Shown: positions 8,153 through 16,695, numbered from the stretch's first letter. The stretch is 64,000 bases of DNA from Halorussus caseinilyticus (GCF_029338395.1 NZ_CP119809.1:186001-250000), one strand, 5' to 3'. Notes: a model not told the origin generated them from the letters alone. Made by a program: numbers and translations.

Positions 8153-9685
8153 ATGGCAAGCGAAGCCGCCACCGACGAGGCGTCCGACGCGTACTCGAAG
8201 TTCATTCGGAAAGTGAAGCGACTGGAGAACCTCGGCCAAGCCGAGACGGTCCTGAGTTGGGACCAGGAGGTAATGATGCCCGAGGGCGGCACGCCCGCGC
8301 GGTCGAAACAGCGGTCGGCGCTCTCTACGGTGACTCACGAGATACTCACCTCCGACGAGATGGCCGAACTGCTGGACGAACTCGAGGGCGAGGACCTGAC
8401 CGACGAACAGGAGGCGGTCGTCCGCGAGGTTCGTCGCGCACACGACCGGAAGTCGAGAGTTCCGGAGGACCTCGTGGAAGAACTTTCGGAAGTCTCCTCG
8501 GAGGCGATGCCCGTGTGGAAAGAGGCCAAGGCCGAAGACGACTTCTCGAAGTTCGCACCCACGCTGGAGAGACTGGTCGAACTCCGCCGGGAGTACGCCG
8601 AACACATCGACCCGGACCGCGACCCCTACGAAGTCCTGTTCGAGAAGTACGAACCGTATCTGGGCGTCGATACCGCCGAAGAGATTCTCCAGCGCCTGCG
8701 CGACGAACTCGTCCCCCTCGTGGACGCGATTCGGGAGAGTGACGCCGAACTCGCCACTGACACCTTCACCGGCGAGTTCGACACCGACACGCAGGAGGAA
8801 CTCGCCCGCGACGTACTCGACGAGTTGGGTTACGACTGGGAACACGGTCGCCTCGACACCGCGCCCCACCCGTTCTCGGCGGGCAACCAGTTCGACGCTC
8901 GCGTCACGACCCGGTTCAACCCCGAGGAACCCCTCGGTGCGCTGATGGCGACGGTCCACGAGTTCGGCCACGCCACCTACACCCTCGGTCTGCCCCGCGA
9001 CCACTACGCGACGCCGCTTGGCGACTCGCGGGACATGACGGTCCACGAGTCCCAGTCGCGCCTCTGGGAGAACCACGTCGGGCGGTCCCGAGCGTTCTGG
9101 GAGCGGTTCCTGCCGACGATGCAGGACCGCTTCCCCGAGAAACTCGCCGACGCCTCGGTCGAAGACGCGTTCGAGGCCGCCAACGAGGTGTACGAGGACA
9201 ACCTCATCCGCGTGGAGGCCGACGAACTCACCTACCACATGCACATCGTGGTCCGGTTCGAAATCGAACGCGACCTGATTCGGGGCGACCTCGATGTCGA
9301 AGACGTGCCGGAAGTCTGGAACGACAAGTACGAGGAGTATCTGGGTATCCGCCCCGACTCCGACGCCGAGGGCTGTCTACAGGACATCCACTGGAGTCAC
9401 GGCGACTTCGGCTACTTCCCGACCTACTCGCTCGGGAGCGTCCTCGCGGCTCAACTGTTCGCCAGCGCCGAGGACGACATCGAGAATCTGGACGACAAAA
9501 TCGCCGCGGGCGACTTCGAACCGCTCCACGAGTGGCTGACCGAGAGCGTTCACCGCCACGGGAGTCGCTACACCACCGACGACCTGATTCGGGAGGCCAC
9601 CGGCGAGGACTACACCGCCGACTACTTCCTCGACTACGTGAAGTCGAAGTACGGCGACCTCTACGAGTTGGACGACTACCAGTAG
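8153..9685 (+). CDS. Carboxypeptidase M32 (Taq-type), copy 1
   Basis: A 510-residue metallocarboxypeptidase of family M32, which removes C-terminal amino acids from peptides in the cytoplasm. The zinc motif HEFGH is at 269-273, within MATVHEFGHATYTLG. Other family blocks seen are WDQEVMMPEGGTPARSKQ near the N-terminus, DARVTTRF, ESQSRLWENHVGRS and VHRHGSRYTTDDLI near the end. Length matches the family (about 500). A TATA-like TTTTGATATTGTG lies about 30 nt upstream. A second M32 gene begins 625 nt after this stop. Confidence 0.95.
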   Translation: MASEAATDEASDAYSKFIRKVKRLENLGQAETVLSWDQEVMMPEGGTPARSKQRSALSTVTHEILTSDEMAELLDELEGEDLTDEQEAVVREVRRAHDRKSRVPEDLVEELSEVSSEAMPVWKEAKAEDDFSKFAPTLERLVELRREYAEHIDPDRDPYEVLFEKYEPYLGVDTAEEILQRLRDELVPLVDAIRESDAELATDTFTGEFDTDTQEELARDVLDELGYDWEHGRLDTAPHPFSAGNQFDARVTTRFNPEEPLGALMATVHEFGHATYTLGLPRDHYATPLGDSRDMTVHESQSRLWENHVGRSRAFWERFLPTMQDRFPEKLADASVEDAFEAANEVYEDNLIRVEADELTYHMHIVVRFEIERDLIRGDLDVEDVPEVWNDKYEEYLGIRPDSDAEGCLQDIHWSHGDFGYFPTYSLGSVLAAQLFASAEDDIENLDDKIAAGDFEPLHEWLTESVHRHGSRYTTDDLIREATGEDYTADYFLDYVKSKYGDLYELDDYQ

Positions 9686-9692
9686 CGACCAC

Positions 9693-10196
9693 TCACGCGC
9701 TTTCGAGCGCCTCTCTCACCTCTTGTGCGGTCTCGCGGTCGGTCACGTGAAACAGGAACCGCGCTTCCCACTCGCCCGACTGGATGGTCTCGGCCAACCC
9801 CGGACCGAGTTTCGCCTCCGAGAGCAGTTCGCCCTCGAAGTACGTCCGGAGTCGGTGGGGGTCGGGGTCTTCGAGCGCACCCGCCTCGCGGAGTCCGTCG
9901 GCGAACGAGTCGGCTCCGTCGTCGGTGAGCGTTATCGGCAGTCGGTAGGCGTCGGCGGTTCTGGCGGGTTCGACTTCGCCGACCGTCGCCACGTCCGCGC
10001 CGGTGAGCAGTTCGACTTCTCGGTCGCCGTCCGTGACCGTAATCCGGAACTCGCTGGCGTCGTCGGTGTCGGTTCCGCCGCTGGTCGTCTCGCCGCCGGT
10101 ACCACCGGCGGCGAGCGACTCCCGAACTTGACTACAACCGCTACCGCCCGCTAGTGCGAGACACCCCGCCGCGAGAACCTGTCTTCGAGAGGGCAT
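9693..10196 (-). CDS. Tat lipoprotein with a SecD P1-like domain
   Basis: A 167-residue secreted lipoprotein. The start at 10196 gives MPSRRQVLAAGCLALAGGSG followed by Cys21, a Tat signal ending in a lipobox. After a Gly/Thr/Asp linker, the C-terminal domain reads YRLPITLTDDGADSFADGL, then FEGELLSEAKLGPGLAETI, then FLFHVTDRETAQEVREALES. This spacing resembles the periplasmic P1 domain of SecD (extended strand ending in LTxxGxxxF, LDGxVLS, G-x-F-x-x-x-x-A). A role in helping exported proteins outside the membrane is inference. It lies antisense between the two M32 genes and diverges from the second. Confidence 0.7.
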   Translation of the reverse strand: MPSRRQVLAAGCLALAGGSGCSQVRESLAAGGTGGETTSGGTDTDDASEFRITVTDGDREVELLTGADVATVGEVEPARTADAYRLPITLTDDGADSFADGLREAGALEDPDPHRLRTYFEGELLSEAKLGPGLAETIQSGEWEARFLFHVTDRETAQEVREALESA

Positions 10197-10310
10197 GGCA
10201 ACACGTTGTCTCATCGCGCTGTTAAGCGTTCGGTGCGCGAGGGCCGTGGCGAATCTTCCCAGCCTCGCCGAGACCCGTATTTTGATACGTCGGCACGCCA
10301 ACTCGACGGT

Positions 10311-11792
10311 ATGGCCGACGCCTACGACGACTTACTCGACCGATACGAGCGACTCACCGCGCTGGAAGACGGACGCGAGTACCTCTACTGGGACCAACAG
10401 GTGACGATGCCCGAGGGCGGGACGCCCGCCCGGTCGCGCCAACTCTCGACGCTCTCTGCGCTCGAACACCAGCGACTGACCGCCGACGAGACCGGCCGAC
10501 TGCTCGACGCCGCCGAGGGCGAGGACCTGACCGACGAGCAGGAAGCGGTCGTCCGCGAGATTCGCCGCGAGTACGAACGGGCGGCCGAGGTTCCGGAGGA
10601 ACTCGTAGAGGAACACACTCGCGTCCGGTCGGAGGCCCAAGACGACTGGCAGGAGGCGAAGGCGAACGACGACTTCTCGGCGTTCGAGACCACGCTGGAG
10701 CGACTCCTCGACCTGCGGGTCCGGAAGGCCGAACACATCGACCCGGACCGCGACCCCTACGAAGTGATGTTCGAGGGGGGCGAACCCTACCTCGGACTCG
10801 ACACCGTAGAGCGAATCTTCGAGGAACTGAAAGACGGGTTGGTCCCGCTCATCGAGGACATCCGGGCGAGCGAGGACGTGCCGCCCGCCTTCGAAGGGAC
10901 GTTCGACGCAGACACCCAGATGGCGCTCTCGGAAGACGTGTTGGACCTGCTCGGCTACGACTGGGACCGGGGCCGTCTCGACACCTCCGCCCACCCCTTC
11001 ACGCTCGGCACCCAGTTCGACGCTCGGGTCACGACCCGGTTCGACGAGTCTGACCTCCTCGGCGCTATCGGTTCGACCATTCACGAGTTCGGCCACGCCA
11101 CCTACGCGCTCGGACTCCCCGACGACGCTTACGGGTCGCCGCTCGGGGAATCGCGTTCCCACGGCGTCCACGAGTCCCAGTCGCGGTTCTGGGAGAACCA
11201 CGTCGGGCGGACCAAGGAGTTCTGGGAGTTGTTCCTGCCGACCGTGAAAGAACACTTCCCGCAGGTCTCGGACGTGACGCCTGAGGAGGCGTACCGGGCC
11301 GCCAACCGGGTGAAAGCGGACAACGTGATTCGGGTCGAGGCCGACGAACTCACCTACCACATGCACATCGTCCTCCGGTCGGAGATAGAACGCGAGTTCG
11401 TCTCGGGCGACCTCGCCGTGAGCGAGATTCCGGCCGCGTGGGACGACAAGATGGAGCAGTACCTCGGGGTCCGGCCCGACACCGACGCCGAGGGGTGTTT
11501 GCAGGACATCCACTGGACCGGCGGCTTTGCCAACTTCCAGAACTACACGGTCGGGAGCGTCCTCGCGGCCCAACTCTGGGCGACCATCGAGGACGAACTC
11601 GACGGCCCCCGCGGCCTGATTCGGGACGGCGACTTCGACCCGCTCCACGACTGGTTCCGCGAGAACGTCCACCGCCACGGGAGTCGCTACACCACCGACG
11701 AACTGATTCGGGAGGCAACCGGCGAGGACCTGACGGCCGAGTACTTCTTGGACTACGCCCGAGAGAAGTTCGGCGACATCTACGACCTGTAG
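10311..11792 (+). CDS. Carboxypeptidase M32 (Taq-type), copy 2
   Basis: A 493-residue paralogue of the gene at 8153, with the same blocks: YWDQQVTMPEGGTPARSRQ, HEFGH at 258-262, ESQSRFWENHVGRT, DAEGCLQDIHWTGG and VHRHGSRYTTDELI. The ATG at 10311 is chosen because the M32 helical N-terminus begins there and a TATA-like TATTTTGATACG lies just upstream. The two copies have clearly diverged (different N-termini, several small indels), so the duplication is old. Different substrate preferences are likely but not shown. Confidence 0.95.
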   Translation: MADAYDDLLDRYERLTALEDGREYLYWDQQVTMPEGGTPARSRQLSTLSALEHQRLTADETGRLLDAAEGEDLTDEQEAVVREIRREYERAAEVPEELVEEHTRVRSEAQDDWQEAKANDDFSAFETTLERLLDLRVRKAEHIDPDRDPYEVMFEGGEPYLGLDTVERIFEELKDGLVPLIEDIRASEDVPPAFEGTFDADTQMALSEDVLDLLGYDWDRGRLDTSAHPFTLGTQFDARVTTRFDESDLLGAIGSTIHEFGHATYALGLPDDAYGSPLGESRSHGVHESQSRFWENHVGRTKEFWELFLPTVKEHFPQVSDVTPEEAYRAANRVKADNVIRVEADELTYHMHIVLRSEIEREFVSGDLAVSEIPAAWDDKMEQYLGVRPDTDAEGCLQDIHWTGGFANFQNYTVGSVLAAQLWATIEDELDGPRGLIRDGDFDPLHDWFRENVHRHGSRYTTDELIREATGEDLTAEYFLDYAREKFGDIYDL

Positions 11793-11904
11793 GGAGAGTC
11801 GCTCCGGGGCCCCAATCCCGCCCGAACGGTCCAGAGAACCCGGCAAAGTCGGGGCGGTGGGAAACCCTTATGCGCGCGGCGAAGATAGTTCCGGCAGAAC
11901 ACCA

Positions 11905-12171
11905 ATGACTGTCACCTTGAAGGACTTCTACGCCGACTGGTGCGGCCCGTGCAAGACCCAAGACCCCATCCTCGAAGAGATGGAGGCCGACTGGGATGGC
12001 GTCGAGTTCGAGAAGATCGACGTAGACGAGCATCAGGACGTGGCCAACGAGTATCAGGTCCGGTCCATCCCGACCATCGTGGTCGAGAACGACGACGGCG
12101 TCGTGGAGCGATTCGTCGGCGTCACTCAGCGCGACGAACTCGAAGACGCGCTCGAAGAGGCGGGCGCGTAA
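11905..12171 (+). CDS. Thioredoxin
   Basis: An 88-residue cytosolic thioredoxin. The active site WCGPC is at residues 12-16 (FYADWCGPCKTQDPILEEM), and the conserved cis-Pro is visible in RSIPTIVV. It reduces protein disulfides at the expense of a thioredoxin reductase. ATG 11905 is preferred over an upstream in-frame start because the thioredoxin fold starts there. The protein is unusually short because the first beta-strand and helix are trimmed; glutaredoxin-like archaeal thioredoxins have this form. Confidence 0.9.
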   Translation: MTVTLKDFYADWCGPCKTQDPILEEMEADWDGVEFEKIDVDEHQDVANEYQVRSIPTIVVENDDGVVERFVGVTQRDELEDALEEAGA

Positions 12172-12342
12172 CCGTCCCGAGGGTCCGTCGTTCGCGGGCC
12201 TCGAACCGTTTCCTTATCCGTAGAAGTGGCGAGATGTAGGTCGTTAGCTATCTTTCTGCGAGGAGAGACCCCGCCGTTCGCGCACGCCGAGACCCCGCGA
12301 CGCTCCGAAAGGTTTAGGCGAGCGGCGAACGCACCGACGGAC

Positions 12343-12507
12343 ATGAGCAGTGGCCAGAACTCCGGCGGCCTGATGTCCAGTGCCGGACTCGTCCGGTACT
12401 TCGACGCCGAGGACCGCAACGCGATACGCATCGACCCCAAGACCATCGTCGCCTTCGGCGTCCTCTTCGGCGTTCTCATCGAAGTCCTGAACATCCTCGG
12501 ACTGTAG
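12343..12507 (+). CDS. Preprotein translocase subunit Sec61 beta
   Basis: A 54-residue protein with the archaeal Sec61-beta layout: a short polar N-terminus ([19 protein letters not shown]), then one C-terminal membrane helix ([18 protein letters not shown]). It is the non-essential beta subunit of the SecYE translocon. A TATA-like AGGTTTAGG about 30 nt upstream indicates a leaderless transcript. After the TAG stop the same frame stays open for another 122 codons (see the next entry). Confidence 0.9.
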   Translation: MSSGQNSGGLMSSAGLVRYFDAEDRNAIRIDPKTIVAFGVLFGVLIEVLNILGL

Positions 12508-12876
12508 TCGGTTCCGAATCGCGTTCTTCTCGCCTCGCCGACGGCCGCCAGTCCTATCTCCGTCCCCGTCGGCGGGACCGTCTTCGGCGCGCTCACGCCG
12601 TTCGACTCGCCGCGCGGGTCGCGGGGCTTTCGGCGTTCGAGGGAGGATTCGAGAGGAGACGACTCCGGCGAGACGGCCGTCCGGGAGGCCCTCGGGCTGG
12701 TGTGGGGTAGCGTCTACGCGCTGGCGCTCTCGGTCTTCGGCGAGCGAATCGTGTTGGGGCGTCTCCTCGGATTGGACCTCGACGTGGACGAGCGTCTGGT
12801 CTTCCACGCGGGCCACCTTATCTACGGTCTCGGTTTGGGCACGCTGTTCGGGTCGCGGGCGAGCGACGACGGGTAG
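12508..12876 (+). pseudogene. Start-less fragment of a membrane protein (DUF6789/YagU-like)
   Basis: Directly after the Sec61-beta stop, and in the same frame, 122 sense codons run to a TAG at 12874-12876. The translation has haloarchaeal codon use and membrane character: VWGSVYALALSVFGERIVLG and then FHAGHLIYGLGLGTLFG. The HLIYGLxLG pattern recalls DUF6789/YagU-type membrane proteins. No ATG, GTG or TTG occurs in the N-terminal half; the only GTG lies at codon 66. Most likely it is the 3' remnant of a membrane-protein gene whose beginning has been lost. Read-through from Sec61 beta is possible but unsupported. Confidence 0.55.
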
Positions 12877-12958
12877 GTGGCGGCGAACGAGTAGGTGACG
12901 GCGAGGGGTCGCACTCCGAGACGCGCCACTTTTGGACTCCGAATCCCTACTCGCGGGC

Positions 12959-13591
12959 ATGACTCTCACAGCGGGCGTCGTCGCGGTGCAGGGCGACGTG
13001 AGCGAACACGCCGAGGCGGTCCGACGCGCGGGCGAGGTCCACGGCCGCGAGACCGAAGTCCGCGAAATCCGGACCAGCGGGACGGTCCCCGACTGCGACC
13101 TCCTGTTGCTTCCCGGCGGCGAATCGACCACCATCTCGCGGTTGCTCCACGACGAGGGCATCGCCGAGGAAATCGTCGCGCACGTCGAGGCCGGAAAGCC
13201 GGTGCTGGCGACCTGCGCGGGCCTCATCGTGGCCGCGACCGACGCGGGCGACGACCGAGTTCGGAACCTCGGCGTCGCGGACGTGACGGTCGAACGCAAC
13301 GCCTTCGGCAGGCAGAAAGACAGCTTCGAGGCCCCGCTGGACGTGGCGGGTCTCGACGACCCGTTCCCGGCGGTTTTCATCCGCGCACCACTCATCGGCG
13401 ACGTGGGCGAGGGCGTGGAGGTTCTCGCGGAGTGGGACGGCCGCCCGGTCGCGGTCCGGGACGGTCCGGTCGTCGGCACCTCGTTCCACCCCGAACTCAC
13501 GCCCGACTCGCGGATTCACGGTCTCGGTCTCTTCGACAACGACGGCCGAGCGGTCGCCGAGGACGGCGCGGAGCCGACCCCCGACCGGTGA
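12959..13591 (+). CDS. pdxT: Pyridoxal 5'-phosphate synthase glutaminase subunit PdxT
   Basis: A 210-residue class-I glutaminase that releases ammonia from glutamine for the PdxS synthase in de novo vitamin B6 synthesis. Visible features: GVVAVQGDVSEH at the N-terminus, LLLPGGESTTIS (oxyanion region), nucleophile Cys86 in LATCAGLI, and the His177/Glu179 pair in SFHPEL. Length fits the family. The ATG at 12959 is preferred because GVVAVQGD normally starts about five residues in. The pdxS partner is not in this window. Confidence 0.95.
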   Translation: MTLTAGVVAVQGDVSEHAEAVRRAGEVHGRETEVREIRTSGTVPDCDLLLLPGGESTTISRLLHDEGIAEEIVAHVEAGKPVLATCAGLIVAATDAGDDRVRNLGVADVTVERNAFGRQKDSFEAPLDVAGLDDPFPAVFIRAPLIGDVGEGVEVLAEWDGRPVAVRDGPVVGTSFHPELTPDSRIHGLGLFDNDGRAVAEDGAEPTPDR

Positions 13592-13625
13592 CTCCCGGCC
13601 AGAAACCCCCGTTTCTCCTCGCCTT

Positions 13626-13677
13626 CCGGAATGCGCTCGGCCCAACAGACCACCGGAATGCGCTCGGCCCAACAGAC
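13626..13677 (+). repeat. 25-bp direct repeat, two copies
   Basis: The copies at 13626-13650 and 13653-13677 are identical (ccggaatgcgctcggcccaa plus cagac) and separated by two bases, giving a 27-nt period. They lie between pdxT and the nuclease gene. Only two copies exist, so this is not a CRISPR array. Confidence 0.95.
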
Positions 13678-13701
13678 TACGGTTTGGGTAGATAAAAGGG
13701 G

Positions 13702-13748
13702 CCGCCCGCTCGCGGTCACGCGAGCGGGCGGGGCTTTCTGGGCGTTCG
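13702..13748 (+). repeat. GC-rich hairpin followed by a 17-mer shared with 24434-24450
   Basis: A 13-bp perfect stem (ccgcccgctcgcg, 13702-13714, pairing with 13719-13731) has a 4-nt loop. It is followed directly by ggctttctgggcgttcg at 13732-13748. The same 17-mer follows another hairpin at 24406-24428, with one extra base between. A related element on the minus strand at about 17019-17036 shares the GCGGGCGG...GGCTTT part. Confidence 0.8.
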
Positions 13749-13838
13749 ACCCGACGATGCTTGCGGTCGCGTCGTCTGCGTTCGAGTCATGGTTTCCAGT
13801 AAGGCAGACTTTTCTTTCTGGCTCCCGTCGGTCCGGCC

Positions 13839-14291
13839 ATGGACGCCGACATCGACGCGGTGCGCGTGGCGATGACCGACGACGGGCCGGTTCCGGTCAT
13901 CGTACTCGCACCCAACGACGAGGAGGGCGTACTCCCGATATTCATCGGCTTCGAGGAGGCCGTCAGCATCGCTCGCGGAATGGAGGCCGAGGACATCGGC
14001 AGGCCGATGACCCACGACCTGACGCTCGACCTCGTGGAGGAGCTGGGCGGGCGCGTCACTCGCGTCGTGGTCTCGGCGCTGGAAGACAACACCTACATCG
14101 CGGACCTCCACGTCGATACGCCCCGCGGCGAGGCGGTGGTGGACGCCCGGCCGAGCGATTCGCTGGCGCTGGCCGCCCGGACCAACGCCCCGGTCGAAGT
14201 CGAAGACGACGTGTTCGAGTCGGGCCGCCGGGACCGCGACGAGTTCGACCAGTTGCAGGACATCAAAGAGGTCGTGGACCTCGAACCATGA
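13839..14291 (+). CDS. Bifunctional nuclease family protein (DUF151)
   Basis: A 150-residue protein of the DUF151/BFN family, which includes nucleases acting on single-stranded DNA and RNA. The family signature PIFIGFEEAVSIARGMEAED (about 33-52) is followed by RPMTHDLTLDLVEELGG and then DARPSDSLALAARTNAPVEV. It overlaps hisE by 4 nt (ATGA), indicating translational coupling, although no functional link to histidine synthesis is known. Confidence 0.9.
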   Translation: MDADIDAVRVAMTDDGPVPVIVLAPNDEEGVLPIFIGFEEAVSIARGMEAEDIGRPMTHDLTLDLVEELGGRVTRVVVSALEDNTYIADLHVDTPRGEAVVDARPSDSLALAARTNAPVEVEDDVFESGRRDRDEFDQLQDIKEVVDLEP

Positions 14292-14623
14292 GCGACCAAT
14301 CGGCCTCCGGCGAATCCCCGACCCACGCCGAAGACGCGACCGACGCCGTGCTTGAGGAGTTGTTCGCGGTCGTAGAGGACCGCAAGGAGACTCTCCCCGA
14401 GGACTCCTACACCGCCTCGCTGTTCACCCACGAGAAAGGCGAGAACGCGGTGCTGGAGAAGTTGGGCGAGGAGACCACCGAACTCCTACTGGCGGCGAAA
14501 GACGACGACCGCGAGGAAATCGCCCACGAGAGCGCCGACATCGTGTATCACCTCCTCGTCCTGCTGTCGATGAAGGAGATGGACGTGGCGGACCTGCGGG
14601 CGGAACTGCGCGACCGGCGCTGA
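14288..14623 (+). CDS. hisE: Phosphoribosyl-ATP pyrophosphatase HisE
   Basis: A 111-residue all-alpha NTP pyrophosphohydrolase that converts phosphoribosyl-ATP to phosphoribosyl-AMP, the second step of histidine synthesis. Visible: EELFAVVEDRKETLPEDSYT, HEKGENAVLEKLGEETTELL (Mg-binding EExxE motif) and ESADIVYHLLVLL (ExxD motif). The first 20 residues are a polar extension. The start overlaps the nuclease gene stop. A T-rich stretch with a 7-bp stem follows the stop. Confidence 0.93.
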   Translation: MSDQSASGESPTHAEDATDAVLEELFAVVEDRKETLPEDSYTASLFTHEKGENAVLEKLGEETTELLLAAKDDDREEIAHESADIVYHLLVLLSMKEMDVADLRAELRDRR

Positions 14624-14660
14624 AAGATTTCTCTCTCTTTCTCTGAGAAATGTTTTGCAT
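14624..14660 (+). terminator. Possible terminator of the nuclease-hisE operon
   Basis: The hisE stop is followed by pyrimidine-rich sequence with T-runs (atttctctctctttctctg) and a weak 7-bp inverted repeat (14627-14633 with 14645-14651). Archaeal termination mainly needs T-rich tracts, which are present. Confidence 0.45.
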
Positions 14661-14836
14661 CACGAGGTATTCCTATATCTTCGTTCGACAAACCAAAATC
14701 TGTCTTTGCTCTCGGTGGGCACGTGCGGGAGCGGCACGCGCGCGCCGCGCCCGAACACGCGGTGACGCACCGTCGTTCGCGCAGTAGCGACTCGCCGCGT
14801 AGCGCCTGTGAAACGATTCGCTCCACTGCGGAACCG
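14661..14836. other. Intergenic region, no gene seen
   Basis: Between hisE and the convergent ASCH gene; AT-rich start, GC-rich end, no supported frame and no clear promoter. Confidence 0.5.
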
Positions 14837-15151
14837 CTACGCCACCTTCTCGACGCGGTGCATCACGACTTCGCTGTCGGGGTCCCACTCGAAGTCGTCG
14901 TGCGCCCGGTTCAGCATCTCGCGGTACTGTTCCATGTCCGACATCCCCTCGGCGCGGGCGTCCTCGTCGGTCAAGTCGCCGAGCGTCCGCTCTCGGATTT
15001 CGACGACCTCGAACTGGTCGCCGTCCAACTCGAACCGGTCGCCCTCGTCGGCGTAGTGGTCGCCGCGGTGAATCTGAGTGATTTCGCCCGCGCTGACTCC
15101 GCGTTGCATGTGTTCGCTCGGGAACAGGTCTCCGGCGTCGATAGTTGCCAT
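14837..15151 (-). CDS. ASCH-domain protein
   Basis: A 104-residue protein, MATIDAGDLFPSEHMQRGVS..., with the ASCH-type beta-barrel pattern: EITQIHRGDHYADEGDRFEL, then FEVVEIRERTLGDLTDEDAR, then the helical segment MEQYREMLNRAHDDFEWDPD and the final strand EVVMHRVEKV. ASCH proteins bind RNA and may act in translation or RNA modification. ATG 15151 is preferred over the in-frame upstream ATG at 15223 because the extension is basic and unlike the rest. Confidence 0.8.
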   Translation of the reverse strand: MATIDAGDLFPSEHMQRGVSAGEITQIHRGDHYADEGDRFELDGDQFEVVEIRERTLGDLTDEDARAEGMSDMEQYREMLNRAHDDFEWDPDSEVVMHRVEKVA

Positions 15152-15241
15152 ACCACGGGGTTCGGACCGAGCGCAAAAAATCCTTATCTCTTTGACTCGA
15201 CACCTCGAAGGCGCGCGTTGCACTTCTCCGCGCGCCTCGCG

Positions 15242-15607
15242 TCACTCCTCGGCGACCCACCCGCCGACTGCACCGGCGAGCGCACTTTCGAGACCCATGA
15301 GGAGCGCGATGACGACGCCGACGAGGAAGACGCCGCCGCCGAGCAGGGGACCGAACGGGCCGAGTCCGACCGCACCGAGGACGCTCACCGCGACGCTGAA
15401 TATCAACGCGACGAAGATGCCGCCGAGCGACCCGGCGAGCAGGCCGTGCCACCCTCCCCGTCGTGGGCCGCCAGCGGCCACGTACCCGGCGACGAACCCG
15501 CCGACCAGTCCCGCGGTGAGTTGGCCGAGACCGGGGATAGCGAGACCGACGACCCCGACGACGGTCATGACGACGAACCCGAGCGTGACTGCGTACCAGT
15601 TGGTCAT
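15242..15607 (-). CDS. DUF5518 membrane protein
   Basis: A 121-residue protein of four hydrophobic segments: WYAVTLGFVVMTVVGVVGLA, LTAGLVGGFVAGYVAAG, GIFVALIFSVAVSVLGAVG and GVFLVGVVIALLMGLESAL. The N-terminal pattern WYAVxxGF...PGxGQLxAGLxGGFVAGY followed by GxWHGLLAGSLGG is that of DUF5518, a haloarchaeal membrane family without known function. It stands alone between the ASCH and AIR-synthase-like genes. Confidence 0.85.
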   Translation of the reverse strand: MTNWYAVTLGFVVMTVVGVVGLAIPGLGQLTAGLVGGFVAGYVAAGGPRRGGWHGLLAGSLGGIFVALIFSVAVSVLGAVGLGPFGPLLGGGVFLVGVVIALLMGLESALAGAVGGWVAEE

Positions 15608-15675
15608 CTTGGCCCTCTGTACGCCGTGAGGCGGGTTAAGGGTTCGTCGTCGCGGGCGTCGGGGAAGCGACGGCG

Positions 15676-16695
15676 TTACTCCAGTCCCACCCGCTCGGCG
15701 TACTCCTCGAAGACTTCCCACGTCGGGTCCACCTCGGGGTGGGACACCTCTTCGCCGTCTACGACGACGCCTTCGCCCTCGCGGACCCGGCCGATTTCGG
15801 CCGCCGGGATGTTCTCGGACTCCAGCGCGGCGAGTACGTCGTCCACGCCGCCGGACTCGACGGTCAGGACCAGCGTCCCCTCGCTGGTCGCGGTCCACGG
15901 GTCGATGCCGAAGTACTCGCAGGACTCCGCGACGCCGGGGAGGACCGGCACCGCGCCGGAGTCCACGTCGAGGCGGACGCCTCCGGCGCGGGCGAGTTCG
16001 ACCAGCGCGCCCTGCAACCCGCCTTCGGTCGCGTCGTGCATCGCGGTGACCGGCCCTGCGGCCGCGGCGGTCAGCGCGTCCCGGACCGGACTCATGTCCC
16101 AGAACCGCTCTTTCGCCTCGGCGAGGGTCGAGTCGGGCAGGTCGATTTCGTCCTCGAACAGCGTCACGAGGAAACCGGGGACTTCGATTGCGGGTCCCTT
16201 CGTGACGAGCAGGTGGTCGCCGGGAGTCGCGCCGTCGGGTCGCACGAGGTCCGCGGGGTCGCCGACCGCGAGGGTGGTCGCGCCCCCGACCCACGGGTAC
16301 TGACACCCGCCGTAGCGGGCGGTGTGGCCCGTGACGATGGCGACGCCCAACTCGGTGGCTTCGCGGTCGAACGTCTCCCAAACCGTGGCGAACTCGTCGT
16401 CGGTCATCTCCGGCGGGAGGGTGAACGTGACCGCGAGGTGCGAGGGCGGGATGCCCGACACCGCGGCGTCCGAGAGCGCGACGTGGACCGCGAACCACGC
16501 CGCCTTCTCGAACCCGAGCGCCGGGGTCAGCGAGAGTGGGTCGCTGGCGAGGACGACTGCTTCGCCGCCGACCTCCACGACGCCGAAGTCGACGCCGTGT
16601 TGCGGTCCGAGGCGAACGTCTCCGCGGTCGGCCCCGAGGTGCGGGTAGATGTGCCGGTCGAAGAAGTCGCGGTCCACCTTGCCGAGGTCAGTCAT
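15676..16695 (-). CDS. AIR synthase-related protein (HypE/PurM superfamily)
   Basis: A 339-residue ATP-binding protein of the PurM/HypE/ThiL superfamily. The N-terminal half has LASDPLSLTPALGFEKAAWF and VHVALSDAAVSGIPPSHLAV, the usual nucleotide/metal region. The C-terminal half has HDATEGGLQGALVELARAGG, the family's glycine-rich motif. Archaeal members of this HypE-like group (COG1973) have no proven substrate. No hydrogenase genes are nearby, so a role in NiFe-hydrogenase maturation is unlikely. ATG 16695 is chosen because the upstream frame is low complexity. Confidence 0.85.
   Translation of the reverse strand: MTDLGKVDRDFFDRHIYPHLGADRGDVRLGPQHGVDFGVVEVGGEAVVLASDPLSLTPALGFEKAAWFAVHVALSDAAVSGIPPSHLAVTFTLPPEMTDDEFATVWETFDREATELGVAIVTGHTARYGGCQYPWVGGATTLAVGDPADLVRPDGATPGDHLLVTKGPAIEVPGFLVTLFEDEIDLPDSTLAEAKERFWDMSPVRDALTAAAAGPVTAMHDATEGGLQGALVELARAGGVRLDVDSGAVPVLPGVAESCEYFGIDPWTATSEGTLVLTVESGGVDDVLAALESENIPAAEIGRVREGEGVVVDGEEVSHPEVDPTWEVFEEYAERVGLE

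Larger units (their letters stand above)
13592..13838. other. Intergenic region with a tandem repeat and a strong hairpin
   Basis: Between pdxT and the nuclease gene lie a 25-bp direct repeat (13626-13677), a 13-bp-stem hairpin (13702-13731) and a 17-mer found again at 24434. No coding frame is convincing. Confidence 0.7.

Noticed and set aside
13626-13677. Direct repeat considered as a CRISPR remnant
   Set aside because: Two copies with a 2-nt gap leave no room for a spacer.
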